From Allodiplogaster sudhausi (lineage: Eukaryota; Nematoda; Chromadorea; Rhabditida; Diplogasteridae): a DNA stretch of 64,000 nucleotides. A program made the translations under genes and the position numbers. This document shows positions 46,004 to 57,478 of the stretch, one piece after another (positions within the stretch are counted from its first letter, which is position 1; each line of letters opens with the position of its first letter). The notes under the pieces were generated by a model. It worked only from the letters and a program-made list of their open reading frames with translations. It was not told where the DNA came from and made no database searches. The stretch is taken from NCBI GenBank assembly GCA_945643635.1, contig CALZFC010000268.1, forward strand, positions 2,211,001 to 2,275,000, read 5' to 3'.

Positions 46004-46729
46004 ATGATTTTGTTCTAGGACAATGTGCAGATAGCGAATTCTCGCTAGTCGGAGCATGAGGACGCTTGTATTGTTTAAAAATTTATTCCTTACAAATTTT
46101 CAGCATGAAAATTCGATATTGATTTAATTTCAAAATAGTTATCCACTATTAAAATGGGAATTGTTTTCCGTTTTGAGCGCCGGGGTTAACAAATCAAGTT
46201 GTAAAAAATCCTCTTTCATTACAATTCTTGAAAACTTTGTCGCTATAAAAAATACATTATTGTACTCGCATCCCTTGATGGTGTCGTTTATGCAGCAGGC
46301 AGGCTCAGCAGTAATGACATTGTTTTTTTTTACTCCGTCATGCCTCACATCAGAATCGTTTTCTGTTTAAAAACTTTTCGGGTTTTTCATAGTTTTATCG
46401 TGCGTGGTAAGAGAAAGCAGCTGATTCTTTGAGCCTGACTTCTTCTCTTCTTCTCACCTTTTCATGTTAAACAACGGGGGATAAAGTTAGCATATGTACA
46501 TAGCACCTAAACATTTATTTCAGACTACAGGATGCAATTAAATAAATAAAAGAAGGTAGAGCGAAGCAAAGAAGGTGATGAGAAGAAGCCAAGGAATGAA
46601 TAACGACCAATCGATGCCGTCTAAATGAAAGTTCTTATTGAATTAAGATGATTATCAATTATTGAGCCTGAAGCTGTACATCTTGTCTATGTGCTTGATG
46701 TTACAAAACCCGAATCCTATTGTATACAC

Positions 46730-46828
46730 GGTGATTGGCTGGGTGCGGCAGTAGGAGCTGCGGTAGTCGGAGCTGTGGTCGTAGTGGTGGGCAGGGGCAG
46801 CTCCATGCAGCAAGGATATTGAACCTTG
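46730..46828 (-). pseudogene. Inverted exon 6 fragment with CCM and Thr/Ala/Pro stalk
   Basis: The minus strand reads YPCCMELPLPTTTTTAPTTA, then APTAAPSQSP, followed by a donor (GTGTAT). It matches the end of exon 6 of copy D (HPCCMDLSPSTTTTTAPTAS). No matching exon 5 lies immediately upstream on that strand. Confidence 0.55.
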
Positions 46829-47270
46829 CAAAGATCTAATTTATCAAGTAAAAAAGTGTAAGTGAAAATAAGTGCAAGGTGAAACGTGCTTCTCTATTTC
46901 AAGAAGATTGCACTTTCATAGTGTTTTGTTTGTTATTTTGTTGTCTCTCGCTATTTCTCTCACTCACTCTCGTTATTTTCTGTAGTAAACGTGACTTGGG
47001 ATAGAAAGGAATATAGGAATTATAATATCTTCACTCTCCGTACATCCGAAGTACGCAAAGTACTCCATCCTCCATCCCAATATATACTGCCCAATTTTGC
47101 CAGTTTTCATTGTGCTCTTCCGGTTCTTCTCTGGTTCTTCTCTGGCTGTTTCCACATCGCATCTTCTTCGCTTCTCGGCTCTCCTCCCGGTGGTTGCCAA
47201 TCTGTCTCTCCAACTAATATTGCCCCTATAAAGTTCGTGAAAATTGAACTTGTATTTTCTTTCAGTAAAT

Positions 47271-47792
47271 ATGCGAGGGAAAGCTGCCTTCGCGGCCCTC
47301 TTGCCTTTTATCGTGGCTGTTATGGGTTCGTTAAAAAAAATTAATAATGAACTAATATTAATTGAAGCAAATTACCTTAATAAAATTAATGCCAAAAAGT
47401 TCCAATTTCAGCTGATGAGATTTTGGAGACTATGAATTCGGCATGACCACTCTTGGCTTCTATAATCTGACAATCAACAACACTTCCTACGAGGTTCACG
47501 GGCGAAGACTGTGGGAATTGAGAGCTGTTTATTTTAAGAAAATGTAATTCACTTTTACCTAACACAAGGACCAGAGAGAATGTGATTTTGAGAAAAGTGA
47601 TTAAAATAATCTGACGTTCGTGAAAACAATCAGAAGAACAGACCAAAAATAAAAATCATATTTTCTCTAGAATGTGGAATTTGTCTACAACGAATCTGGA
47701 TCGCTGCTCCCCCCGTCATCCTTGCAATTCTCCTTTCGCTGGCTGCCATCGCCCTTCTAGTCTGCGCAATCGTCGAGGAACTCAGACGATAA
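47271..47792 (+). pseudogene. Locus G: exons 1-2 plus a fused exon 3/tail exon of the D subfamily
   Basis: Exon 1 is 47271-47325 (55 nt as in A-E; MRGKAAFAALLPFIVAVM) preceded by CTTTCAG, a likely SL acceptor. Exon 2 (47412-47493) carries GDYEFGMTTLGFYNLTINN; one base seems missing in a T run near 47420, or a later acceptor at 47420 is used. The next exon starts at 47671 like exon 3 of copy D (NVEFVYN) but after 20 nt jumps into the transmembrane tail exon (compare 60581 onward), shifting its frame so it ends at TAG 47758-47760 instead of TAA 47790-47792. Everything equivalent to 57621-60581 of copy D is deleted. Confidence 0.65.
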
Positions 47793-48867
47793 TGCTCGTT
47801 ATCGTAAAATGACTTCAGACACTAACACCTATTGCTGTGATCATCTTGAGCATAAAGGATTCTCTGTTTGAGGCAGTTTTACATGGTTTTGATGCTTCAA
47901 AAGTGAAGCATGAATAAAATGTAGTTAGATAAAGGGCACAGCTTTCGAAGCAGCAACATCGGTCGAATTTGTAACACATTAATTGGTTGAGAATTAGAGT
48001 ATGAATTAGAATTAAATTAAAATTTTAATTCAATTGAAAACGTGTAATAGAATTTCCAAAGTTTGAAAATCATCATTTTGGCTCGAGCACTTCACCAATG
48101 GACATTTGAGAAGCAAATGTGTTTTTTTTTCAATTGCAATTGACACGCTGGTTTATGGAATGATTGTTTTTGTATTTATTTAATTCAAAGCTAATTGGTC
48201 AAGCCAATTTTTTTACTAGACTCCGATTATTAAGCTAAAAAATAGAAGGATCAGGGTACCCGTGGCAGGGGTTTTCGTGGTCAATGCCTCATTTAAGTCG
48301 GTCAGCTTCTTTATCCGTTGCAAATTGATTGAGAAAGAAATAGAGCAAATGAAAAGTACAACTGAAGAAAACTTCAAAGCTTCAAGCCTCTGACAACATA
48401 GCATTCTCTTCATTTCTTTTATGACTGGTGAATCATCTACCTTCTCTTTCCTCCCTATTTGTGGAAAGCTTTTCCTTGAACGACTAGAAGACGTTTTGAC
48501 TTCTTCTCCATTCCTTTCTGACTTTCTTTCACATTCGAGCAATCGAAGTATGATGCATGGAAATGTTTCTTCTCACAGAAAGCAAACCGTCGTTAAGGCT
48601 GTGCGGTATGTCGTAAATGTTTCTGTCCTATCTTTTCTTCTAAGTCTTAACGCCTTTCATCAGGAATCTTTCAACACGATCAGTCCCACAATTTATTTGT
48701 TATTTAATTCGAATAGTTTCTCAGCTGACTTCAACCTTTCTTCTTCCCCTGATTTTACCACATGTGTATATTTATATATCTTGTGAAACGTAAACCGAAT
48801 CGAATTACCAAGCTAATCATCAAGGTTGTGAGCTTATATTACGCCTTGTTTTCTCTCTTGATGGGTA

Positions 48868-48990
48868 TTAGCGTCTGGAGGCCTTGATGAAAGCGCATGC
48901 CATTTTGGCGAAAGCCAATGAAAAGAGCACCATAGATATGAATAGGTGCGCAGGGAATATATGTTGCTTCTCAAAAAGAGTCTGAAGATC
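48868..48990 (-). pseudogene. Loose transmembrane tail exon (minus), diverged
   Basis: The minus strand reads HLFISMVLFSLAFAKMACAF then IKASRR and TAA, a diverged version of the tail exon at 43403-43528 and 56772-56897. The fold-back element 49021-50322 is inserted just beyond its 5' end. Confidence 0.55.
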
Positions 48991-49020
48991 TCTGCTCGAA
49001 AGTAGAGCTCAAAGTGTATA

Positions 49021-50322
49021 TGACGCGATTTGCGAGAGTATCAAAATGGCCGGGACCCGGCAAAATTAGATTTCGCTCTAAAGCTCTTTATAGGTACTTT
49101 TTTTACACGGCGAAACGTTTGGAATATGTCCGGGAATCTGAAATCGCCATTTTGGCGAGCTGTGCGAGGTTTAAAATTCGAGAGCCTAATGAGACTTACA
49201 GAGATGGTCGCACATTCGCGTTCGCTGTTTCGCACACAATAAAGCAATATTCGTGAATTTTTTTCATAAATAGACAAAATATTGCTTGATAAAGCTACTA
49301 AAGTAGAATTTGAAAATATTCACTTTTATGGTCTCAGCGGCGTCTAGACTTTGGAGAGGTGCCATTGTCTTATATGGAAAAAAACGCATGGGTTTTCTAT
49401 CTTAAGTTGTAGAGCAAAAAATTATCTTTCCAATGAGCTATAGTATGCCAGATACCGACGAGCTTTTTTTATGATTCCCAATCATAAAACTGTTGAAATA
49501 CGCGCGGGTCAGCGTTTCTATGACCTATGCACCGGGCAGGGTAAGAAGAAAGACATTGCATTATTGTAAATGGATGATTTAGTGTAGTGCGAATGATTTG
49601 GAGTAGCAATGCAAAGGTCCCGGGTTCGATGTCGCGGGAGGGAGGAATCTTTTGCCTGGCAATTAACAAATTTGTTTTACATTTAAATTTTATTTAAACA
49701 GTTACATAAGAATCTACATAAATTCCCTAGACTACCTTCATGCGGTATATCGCTTGTGCTGCGCTTTCGGCGTGGGCAACGCCTAAACAAAGTGCAAGTC
49801 GATGCGCAGGCACTGAACCGCGCGAATTTAACAGTTTCAACAGTTTTGTGATTGGGAATCATAAAAAAGCTCGTTGGTATCTGGCATACTATAGCTCAGT
49901 GGAAAGATAATTTTTTGCTCTATAACTTACGATAGAAAACCCATGCGTTTTTTCCATATAAGAGAATGGCACCTCTCCAAAGTCTAGACGCCTCTGAGAC
50001 CATGAAAATGAATATTTTCAAATTCTACTTTAGTAGCTTTATAAAGCAATATTTTGTCTATTTATGAAAAAAAATTCACGAATATTGCTTTATTGTGTGC
50101 GAAACAGCGAACGCGAATGTACGACCATCTCTGTAAGTCTCATCAGGCTCTCGAATTTTAAACCTCGCACAGCTCGCCAAAATGGCGATTTCAGATTCCC
50201 GGACATATTCCAAACGTTTCGCCGTGTAAAAAAAGTACCTATAAAGAGCTTTTGAGCGAAATCTAATTTTGCCGGGTCCCCGGCTCTTTGGCTTCCTTAC
50301 GATTCTCTCGCAAATCGCGTCA
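49021..50322. mobile_element. Long fold-back DNA element flanked by TA (1302 bp)
   Basis: Left arm 49021-about 49500 is the inverted complement of right arm about 49845-50322. Both outer ends read TGACGCGATTTGCGAGAG inward. Removing the element plus one TA restores the sequence of the paralogous sites at 43561 and 56930 (GTGCATACAAATAAT versus GTGTATATAAATAGT), so the target duplication is TA, as for Tc1/mariner-type transposons. No transposase is encoded. The 350-bp centre contains a polymerase III B-box-like GGGTTCGATGTC at about 49622. Confidence 0.85.
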
Positions 50323-51317
50323 TATAAATAGTACGTCTGATTATCCTTTAATCGACTGCGAATTTGGTAGACCCTTTCTCTCTACCTCTACCGCCCTCTC
50401 AATGAAAAACTAATGTTTCTTCTGTGAGATTTGGCTCTGGTTTCCTGCCTTTTCGCTGGCTTTTCGCTTCCTGATCATCATCAAACTGCAAACATGAATG
50501 ATTCTGTTCAGGCAGACCTCATAGACAGGCGAGCTCATCGACGCCAGAATCTTCTCGCATAGACCGAGAATTATCAATATGTCACGATCGGAGCGACATC
50601 TACAGATGAAGGAACATCAGCAACTATTTCGCGGTTCCATTTTATATTTTATTTCTTTTTTAAGATTTTTATTTCTTTTTCCTTTTCTGTGTTACCATGA
50701 GCCATTGGTACCCAGTAGTTGGTCAAAAGGATTCCGAGCAACAAGTGAAGTGCCCGTATTTTGGAGTTGTAATATTGTTTCAGAAATGAACGCCTAGTTG
50801 AACTTCTCCATATGGAAAAAATTAGGTTAATTATTCCCCGGATACCTCCTTTAAGGGCAGACCTACCGCTCTACAGCAAGAGGTGAACGAAATTTCTGCT
50901 GAACTTGTGGAGAGTTACAAAATGTACTATCAAATTATGATTCCTCGATAGACTGATGTCGATTGGTTTGCATGGCGCGGTTTTATTATGTTCAAGCATT
51001 AAAATGTCTCGATTGCCAGATTTCACGCCTCGAAAATTGTACCATTGACTACAAAGTTGAAAAAGTGATTTACATATCCTATAAATTATAAATCAGAATA
51101 ATCTTTTGGGCGCTAGTCCCCTCACTCCCTCTATGATTTCAATCTGTCCGCTCTCTTCAAAGATTCGCGCTGGAAACCGTCTTACGGAGAGGGATCAAAC
51201 ATATCTGGTTGCTTCGTCGAAGAAATACAACCACATTGCAAATTAATTAAAAATAAATGAGGAATTAATTCACAAAAACAATATAAAAATTAATGAAGTT
51301 AATTATATTTATTTCAG

Positions 51318-51660
51318 CAGCGAGCATCTCCGATAATGATACAATCAAAATCAAGTCAACGACGGGAACAACGACAAGCGTTGAATTGTACGTTTTTGAA
51401 GTCGTGGGATTTTCCATGGAAGAAATCATCGTATTGCCTAGTTCGATTATGTGCTCGAAAAGGGTAAGTGATAAAAGATGAATGATTAACTTCTCTTAAT
51501 GTTAAACGAGTAGATCTTTCTTTAAAGGTTTATAGAAAATACCCGTAGCTTGACTCCATTTAGGCACAGCGAGTGGCCGTTCTGGCTGGGCTTGGGAGCC
51601 TTCGTGACAGTGATTGCAGTCGGAAGCGGACCATTAACTACAAAGTTGAAAAAGTGATTT
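51318..51660 (+). CDS. Unknown two-exon fragment, copy 1
   Basis: Exon 51318-51463 follows TTTCAG and reads ASISDNDTIKIKSTTGTTTS, then VELYVFEVVGFSMEEIIVLP and CSKR before GTAAGT. The second exon starts at 51564 (AQRVAVLAGLGSLRDS) and runs into sequence that differs from copy 2 after GGAAGCGGA, so its 3' end is truncated by the duplication junction. No known domain; no signal-peptide exon seen. Confidence 0.4.
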
Positions 51661-51804
51661 ACATATCCAATAAATTATAAATCAGAATAATCTTTTGGGC
51701 GCTAGTCCCCTCACTCCCTCTATGATTTCAATCTGTCCGCTCTCTTCAAAGATTCGCGCTGGAAACCGTCTTACGGAGAGGGATCAAACATATCTGGTTG
51801 CTTC

Positions 51805-52273
51805 CAGGGATTTAGAACAAAAAACTCCCTGACCAAAAAATTTTTTGGCCCAAAAAAACCAAAAAACCGGTTTTTTTGAGTACAATAAACAAAAAGAAGA
51901 AATTTTTTGGTCAAAAAACAAAAAATAAGAAAAAAAAAACAAAAAAAATTGCTTTAATCGTAATTTTAGAAGAGAAACTTGGTTAATTTCTTGATCTACA
52001 ACAACCATAACACAATAGAGAAGTCGAAAAAAAAATTTGGAAATGACAATCATACTAAAAAGTGATATGACGAATTATGAAATTCGAACCCCCTTATCTT
52101 AAAATTTTGCTGGAGGAAGAGACATCCGAAAGATTTTTAGTAAAAACTTTTTTTGTTTTTTTGGGCCGACCCCAAACAAAAAAAAAAAAAAAAAAAAAAA
52201 AAGTTTTTTGTTAAAACCCCAAAAAAACCCAAAAAACCAAAAAACAAAAAAAAAACAAAAAACTGCAACCCTG
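51805..52273. mobile_element. Non-autonomous hAT-like element (469 bp), A-rich
   Basis: The ends are CAGGG ... CCCTG. It is flanked by GTTGCTTC (51797-51804) and GTTGCTCC (52274-52281), an 8-bp target duplication with one later change. The upstream duplicate at about 51205-51222 has GGTTGCTTCGTCGAAG uninterrupted. The interior is A-rich with C-A homopolymer blocks on one strand and has no ORF of transposase type. Confidence 0.85.
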
Positions 52274-52383
52274 GTTGCTCCGTCGAAGAAATACAACCAC
52301 ATTGCAAATTAATTAAAAATAAATGAGGAATTATTTCACAAAAACAATATAAAAATTAATGAAGTTAATTATATTTATTTCAG

Positions 52384-52773
52384 CAGCGAGCATCTGGGAT
52401 AATGATACAATCAAAATCAAGTCAACGACAGGAACAACGACAAGCGTTGAATTGTACGTTTTTGAAGTCGTGGGATTTTCCATGGAAGAAATCATCGTAT
52501 TGCCTTGTTCGATTATGTGTTCGAAAAGGGTAAGTGATAAGAGATGAATGATTAACTTCTCTTAATGTTAAACGAGTAGATCTTTCTTTAAAGGTTTATA
52601 GAAAATACCAGGAGCTTGACTCCGTTTAGGCACAACGAGTGGCCGTTCTGGCTGGGCTTGGGAGCCTTCGTGACAGTGATTGCAGTCGGAAGCGGAGGAA
52701 GCGCGAATGGAGAGAGGAAAGAGGAATTTTTTGTGCACTAATTTTTATATTAGCTGCTGTAATAAAATCTTAA
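52384..52773 (+). CDS. Unknown two-exon fragment, copy 2
   Basis: Exon 52384-52529 is nearly identical to copy 1. The second exon 52630-52773 stays open in phase 0 to TAA, through a basic stretch CSRKRRKREWREERG and a C-terminal hydrophobic run (IFCALIFILAAVIKS). A second frame through both exons is also open, with a WPFWLGLGAFVTVIAVGSG helix, so the reading frame is not certain. It may be the 3' part of a small membrane protein; the 5' end was not found. Confidence 0.4.
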
Positions 52774-53297
52774 GCAATATTTCGATCTGACTTTTTCTTG
52801 CATGGTCTTTTAGACCTACCGCAAAATGGGCTTTATATCAGAACAATTTTCAAGGGTAAATGACCACACATAATGACAGCCATGAACATTGACAAAAAAT
52901 TTTGAAAATGTTCAATGCGTAAAAAATAAGAGAAGATTAAAAAAAGCAACAAGATATTGCGAAATAAGCAGATATAAATGAACCGGTATCGCTGCTTCAA
53001 TATTTCATTGAACAGCGGGCACTCGCAATAAATGATCAAGAGGAAAAAATTATTAAACAAAATAATGCGTAATCGTGTATTCTTTATGAAAAAAATCAAA
53101 TGCATTATTTATTCAAAAGAGATCTTATCCAGATCAAGTGCCTTGATGTCGACTTCCACGGGCTGCGACTGCAGCAGATCGCGATGGGAGTATGCGGAAC
53201 GGACGCACTCAATAATAGACATCAATTCGAACCATACGATAACCTCACTATCACCCGTTCCCAAGTCTCCCGCCACGCCTTCCCTCAAAGTATATTT

Positions 53298-53332
<35 letters not shown>

Positions 53333-54217
53333 TTATAAAGATAGAGTGAGAATGAGAGAGTAAGAGATAGAGAGAGAGCGCGAGAGATATGAATAGGGAA
53401 CTTATGCAGTGTTCCTTCCGTGTTAATTCTTGTAGCACAATTATTAAATTTTTCTTGATGGAGTCCTGCATAGACAAACTTCATTTGTCTTTCCTGGGAC
53501 AAGTTCGGCCTTCCTTGTTGTAGAGGTTTAGGAACACGTCACCCACTTTGAAAATGTTTACCACTTTCAATTCTAATTTTTCAAGGAATTAAGTCAGATT
53601 ATCAAAATGCCTTTTTTCATTGTCCTGAAACTTTCCTAACTCGAGAATGAGGAACGCTGCGGGTACTCAGCAAGCTTCCGCATCATCTAGTTCAAAATGC
53701 CCTGGCCAAAAACTCAACCAAATAGCTTTTCGCTGCTCATTGCTGACTCGCCAGCTTTTCTTCAGTCATCAAGCAATTCCAAAGTCTGGGTCGAGCCGGA
53801 TCCAGCAAACCCACGAAAAAAGTATAGATCAAATAATAAAAGGGCAAGAGAAGTATTCTTCATTCGATTGCCCTAACAAGTGGATTCGTTCATATTTAGG
53901 CAAGACGTGCAAAGTTCGAGGAAACGAGAACAACGAGACAAAAAAGTATTGCGAAACATGAAAAGTCCTAGAAGAGTACTCATGCACTTTGCATCACAAA
54001 TCTTCCAGAATCTTCTCTGTCCCCTTACATTTATACCTTCCCTTCAGTCTCCCGCATCATTCTTCCCGTCTTCTCTTCCATCGACCAACTGGCTCTTGGT
54101 TATCCCCCGCCCTCTTTTATTACACGAAGAAAATATCATCCAACTTTTTTGTAACGAATAATTTATGATTGATTTTTTTTTTCGAATTCTTCTTCTTGAA
54201 GGCTGGATTGTCACAGA

Positions 54218-56082
54218 ATGAAGTTCAAGAATTCTTTTGTCGCCTATTTCTCTCTCGCCGTTGTCATCCTGGGTTAGAAGAACTTCTACATAAAAACCTA
54301 AATTCTTCCATATAAAAACCTATATTAATATTTAAAAGTATTCTTCAGCAACGCAAATAGGCGGGTCGCTGTCGGATTTATACGAAGTATCGATGAGTAG
54401 CCTGGTTTTTTCAGATGAGTAGCCTGGTTTTTTCAGATGTGACAATCAACGGAACAACATATAAAGTATGATATTTGAAACCGAACTTCAAGAGGGGGTA
54501 CGTAATTTTTTTTACCAAACTTCTACATATTTTTGAAATACATTAATAAATAATTGCTTAAAATGTACTAAAATCTAAGCGAATAGTATTTGCCCCAGAG
54601 CAAAAAAAAACCAACATATGATGTTTAAAGGTTTCTTTAGTAGATGCGAATTCAGGATTTGGAAGTCGTTGTGAATCGTTCCGACGGAAAGAATTTGGAA
54701 GGCTGCCCAAATGGATTCGTTCCCGCCTCTCCAAGCATTATGAAGGCTTTCACCGGGCATAGTTGTTTGTCCCCGTTACTCTTCGAACTAAAATGGTTCA
54801 ATGAAATGGGGCATTTCTGTTGGGAATAGCAATACTTATAAAAACATTTAAATTGAACATTACAGTGTTTTGTCGAATCGGAGCTCTTCACGAAGCGAAT
54901 GAAAGTGCAGCGGAGTTGACTCAGGAGCAGGCGGACAATGAAACATTCCTCACAGAGAAGATCATGGAATTCGACTTCCACTGGTCGGCCATTTAATGTT
55001 CACCCGTAAGGTGAAAGATGTTTTGCATTATTTTGAGACAACACCTTTACATAATTTGTGTTGCTTTTGTATAGTTTTTTATTATAGGAATCTGGATGGC
55101 AAACGCCTCGAGACAGTTCATGCTGATGACTTTGGCTATGGCATGCCAACGGGGAACATTAAGGCACTCACACTGCGCTACTATATCCTTTATGATAGTG
55201 TACAACTGGTAGCTGTGGTAGATGGCGATTATCCAATCTGCTGCATTCGCCATCCCAACCACCCCGCCCCTCGAACTCCCTCTTATCCGCAATATCCGAT
55301 CTATGGCCTTGGCCGTCACAACGTCACAATCAATGGACAGCAGTACAAGAATGTTCCGTACGTTCGCGCTGAGAAGTTTTGCCCGGACGGGATGAAGAAA
55401 GCCATTATCACGGATAAGGTACATACAAAATAGTGTTCCACTTACTCTAACAGGATAATGACAGTTCAGAAGTTCCCGAAATCTTACTACTGCTCCTTGT
55501 CTGCCGCCTTCGTTGGCAGTCCGACTCCGTTGGATGGAGAGGATCGGAATGACCTCAAAGTGAAGCGAAGTCGCTTCCAGTGGATGGCGTCATTGCGGAC
55601 GAGCTTTGGGAGGAGGGCGAACCTGAAGGGAGTGTAGAGAAACTTCAGAATATGTCGGTGTCATATGATCGGGGAATTTTTACCCACGCGACACTTGGAG
55701 GATTTCCTTGCTGCATGGACCTGTCGCAGGCGGAGCCTACCACGACTACTACTGAGGTTTATCTTCAGAAAATATGAAGCCCGTGATTTGTCCTCTAATC
55801 GATAGCAAGGTTTATGAGAATCAAATATTGGAATCACAAATTGAAAAATAAGTGAAAAAAATTGGCTCATATTAGTCAGACATGGCAATATTCTCGTTAG
55901 CAAAATTTATTAAAACGCTACAATGATATATTCAAATTTATGTGCAGAAATATAACAACACCTCTTTTAGTTTGTCGTTATATATGTATGTATGGATATT
56001 CTCAAAAATTTGTGATAATATTCAGGCAACCACGCCGAACTCCGCCATTCTCTTCTCTCTTCTGGCCATCCTTCCCTTCTAG
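54218..56082 (+). pseudogene. Anchored secreted-protein family, copy C (two frame lesions)
   Basis: Exons 54218-54272 (MKFKNSFVAYFSLAVVIL), 54349-about 54465, 54656-54761, 54866-54983, 55088-55418, 55470-55756, tail 56025-56082. Exon 5 is the best-preserved in the family: CCIRHPNHPAPRTPSYPQYP, then YGLGRHNVTINGQQYKNVPY and FCPDGMKKAIITDK. Lesion 1 is a 22-bp tandem duplication in exon 2 (ATGAGTAGCCTGGTTTTTTC), giving a stop unless the duplicated TTTTTTCAG is used as an acceptor. Lesion 2 is a 19-nt deletion in exon 6 just after FQWM (about 55587). The tail (NSAILFSLLAILPF stop) is a short GPI-signal-like end. Confidence 0.65.
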
Positions 56083-56771
56083 ATATTTCTGAATAAATGA
56101 GTTCGTTCGCATTCAATGTACAGATCCCTTCTCTCTCTCTTTTTGCCTTTTTCGCTCGCACAGCTTTCGAAGCAGCAGTATCGGTCCAATTTGTCACACA
56201 TTAATTGGCCGAGAATAAGAGAATGAATTATACTTAAATTGAAATTAGAATTAAATTTAAAAAAAAAGATGAATTATATTGAAAACGTAAATTAGAATTT
56301 ATCTGAAGAAAACATCAATGCTTCAAGCCTCTGAAAATATAGCAAACTCTTCATTTCTTTTATGACTGGTGAATCATCTGCCCTCTCTTTCGTTTCCGCT
56401 TGTTGAAAGCTTTTCCTTGAACGAGCAGAAGATGTTTTGACTTCTTCTCCATTTCTCTTTGTCTTTCTTTCACATTCGATATGCCGTCAATGAATCTGTC
56501 ATGTCTTTTATTCTAACCATAAGTATTTAATGCCTTTCATTCATCCGGAATATTGAGTTGCTTTCATCACGATCAGACTCTTTTATTTGACATTTTATTC
56601 GAATGGCTTATCTTATCAGCAAACTCGATCTTATCATCTAATTTCAACGTTTCATCTTCCCTTGATTTTACCACTTATATTAATATATTTTGTGAAACGT
56701 ATACCGAATCTTACTTCCAAGCTGATCATCAAGGTTCTGAGTTTATAAATCTTGTTTTCTCTCAGTGGGTA

Positions 56772-56897
56772 TTATCGTCTGAAGTCCTTGATGATAGTGC
56801 ATGCCATAATAGCGATAACAGCCAGCGAAAATTGCGCCGTAGAAATGAAGAGGTGCGCATCGACATATGTAGCTTCCCTCAAGAAGTCTGCAGAGCT
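56772..56897 (-). pseudogene. Loose transmembrane tail exon (minus), second copy
   Basis: It is almost identical to 43403-43528, within a roughly 700-bp duplicated segment. It reads SSADFLREATYVDAHLFIS ... KDFRR stop on the minus strand. Confidence 0.6.
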
Positions 56898-57132
56898 CTG
56901 TTCGAAAGTAGAGCTCAAAGTGCATACAAATAATACTCTGAATTCGATCATCCTTCAATCGACCGCAAATTTGGCAAACCCTTTCTCTCTACCTCTACCG
57001 CTATCTCTATGAAAAACTAATGTTTCTTCTGTAGAATTTGGTTCTGTTTTGTTTCTGTTTTCCTGCGTTTTCGCTGGCTTTTCGCTTTGCGAATTGAGAG
57101 CTGTTTATTTTAAGAAAATGTAATTCACTTTT

Positions 57133-57478
57133 GTAATAGCACAACGTTGCTATTGTAGTAACTTCCTCTGCGATACGATGTAGAAGACGAGGGAGGGAGA
57201 GGGTTTTAGCAGGTTTATCAGCACACAAACGGCTGCCGACGCAGCAACAACAGAGACGAACTCAAACTCAACCGCTCTCTAGGCGGGAGACCACTCACAC
57301 TGACTAACAATGCTAAGCCAACAAGGCCACATTGACAATTGCCTACGTGCCATTACTAAATACAGAAACATACTAACAAATGAACACCACTAAATAACAA
57401 GGGGACACTCTACAATGGAATAACACTACACATGGGAATGAATGGGCAAAGGGGTTCTAGAATGGGCCTGCCCATTAC
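57133..57478. mobile_element. MITE-like insertion (346 bp) with 6-bp target duplication
   Basis: The intron 2 sequence AATTCACTTTTACCTAACAC of locus G (about 47540) is interrupted in copy D by 346 bp bounded by GTAATAG ... CCATTAC, with ACTTTT duplicated on both sides (57127-57132 and 57479-57484). There is no ORF. The transposon superfamily is not assigned. Confidence 0.8.
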
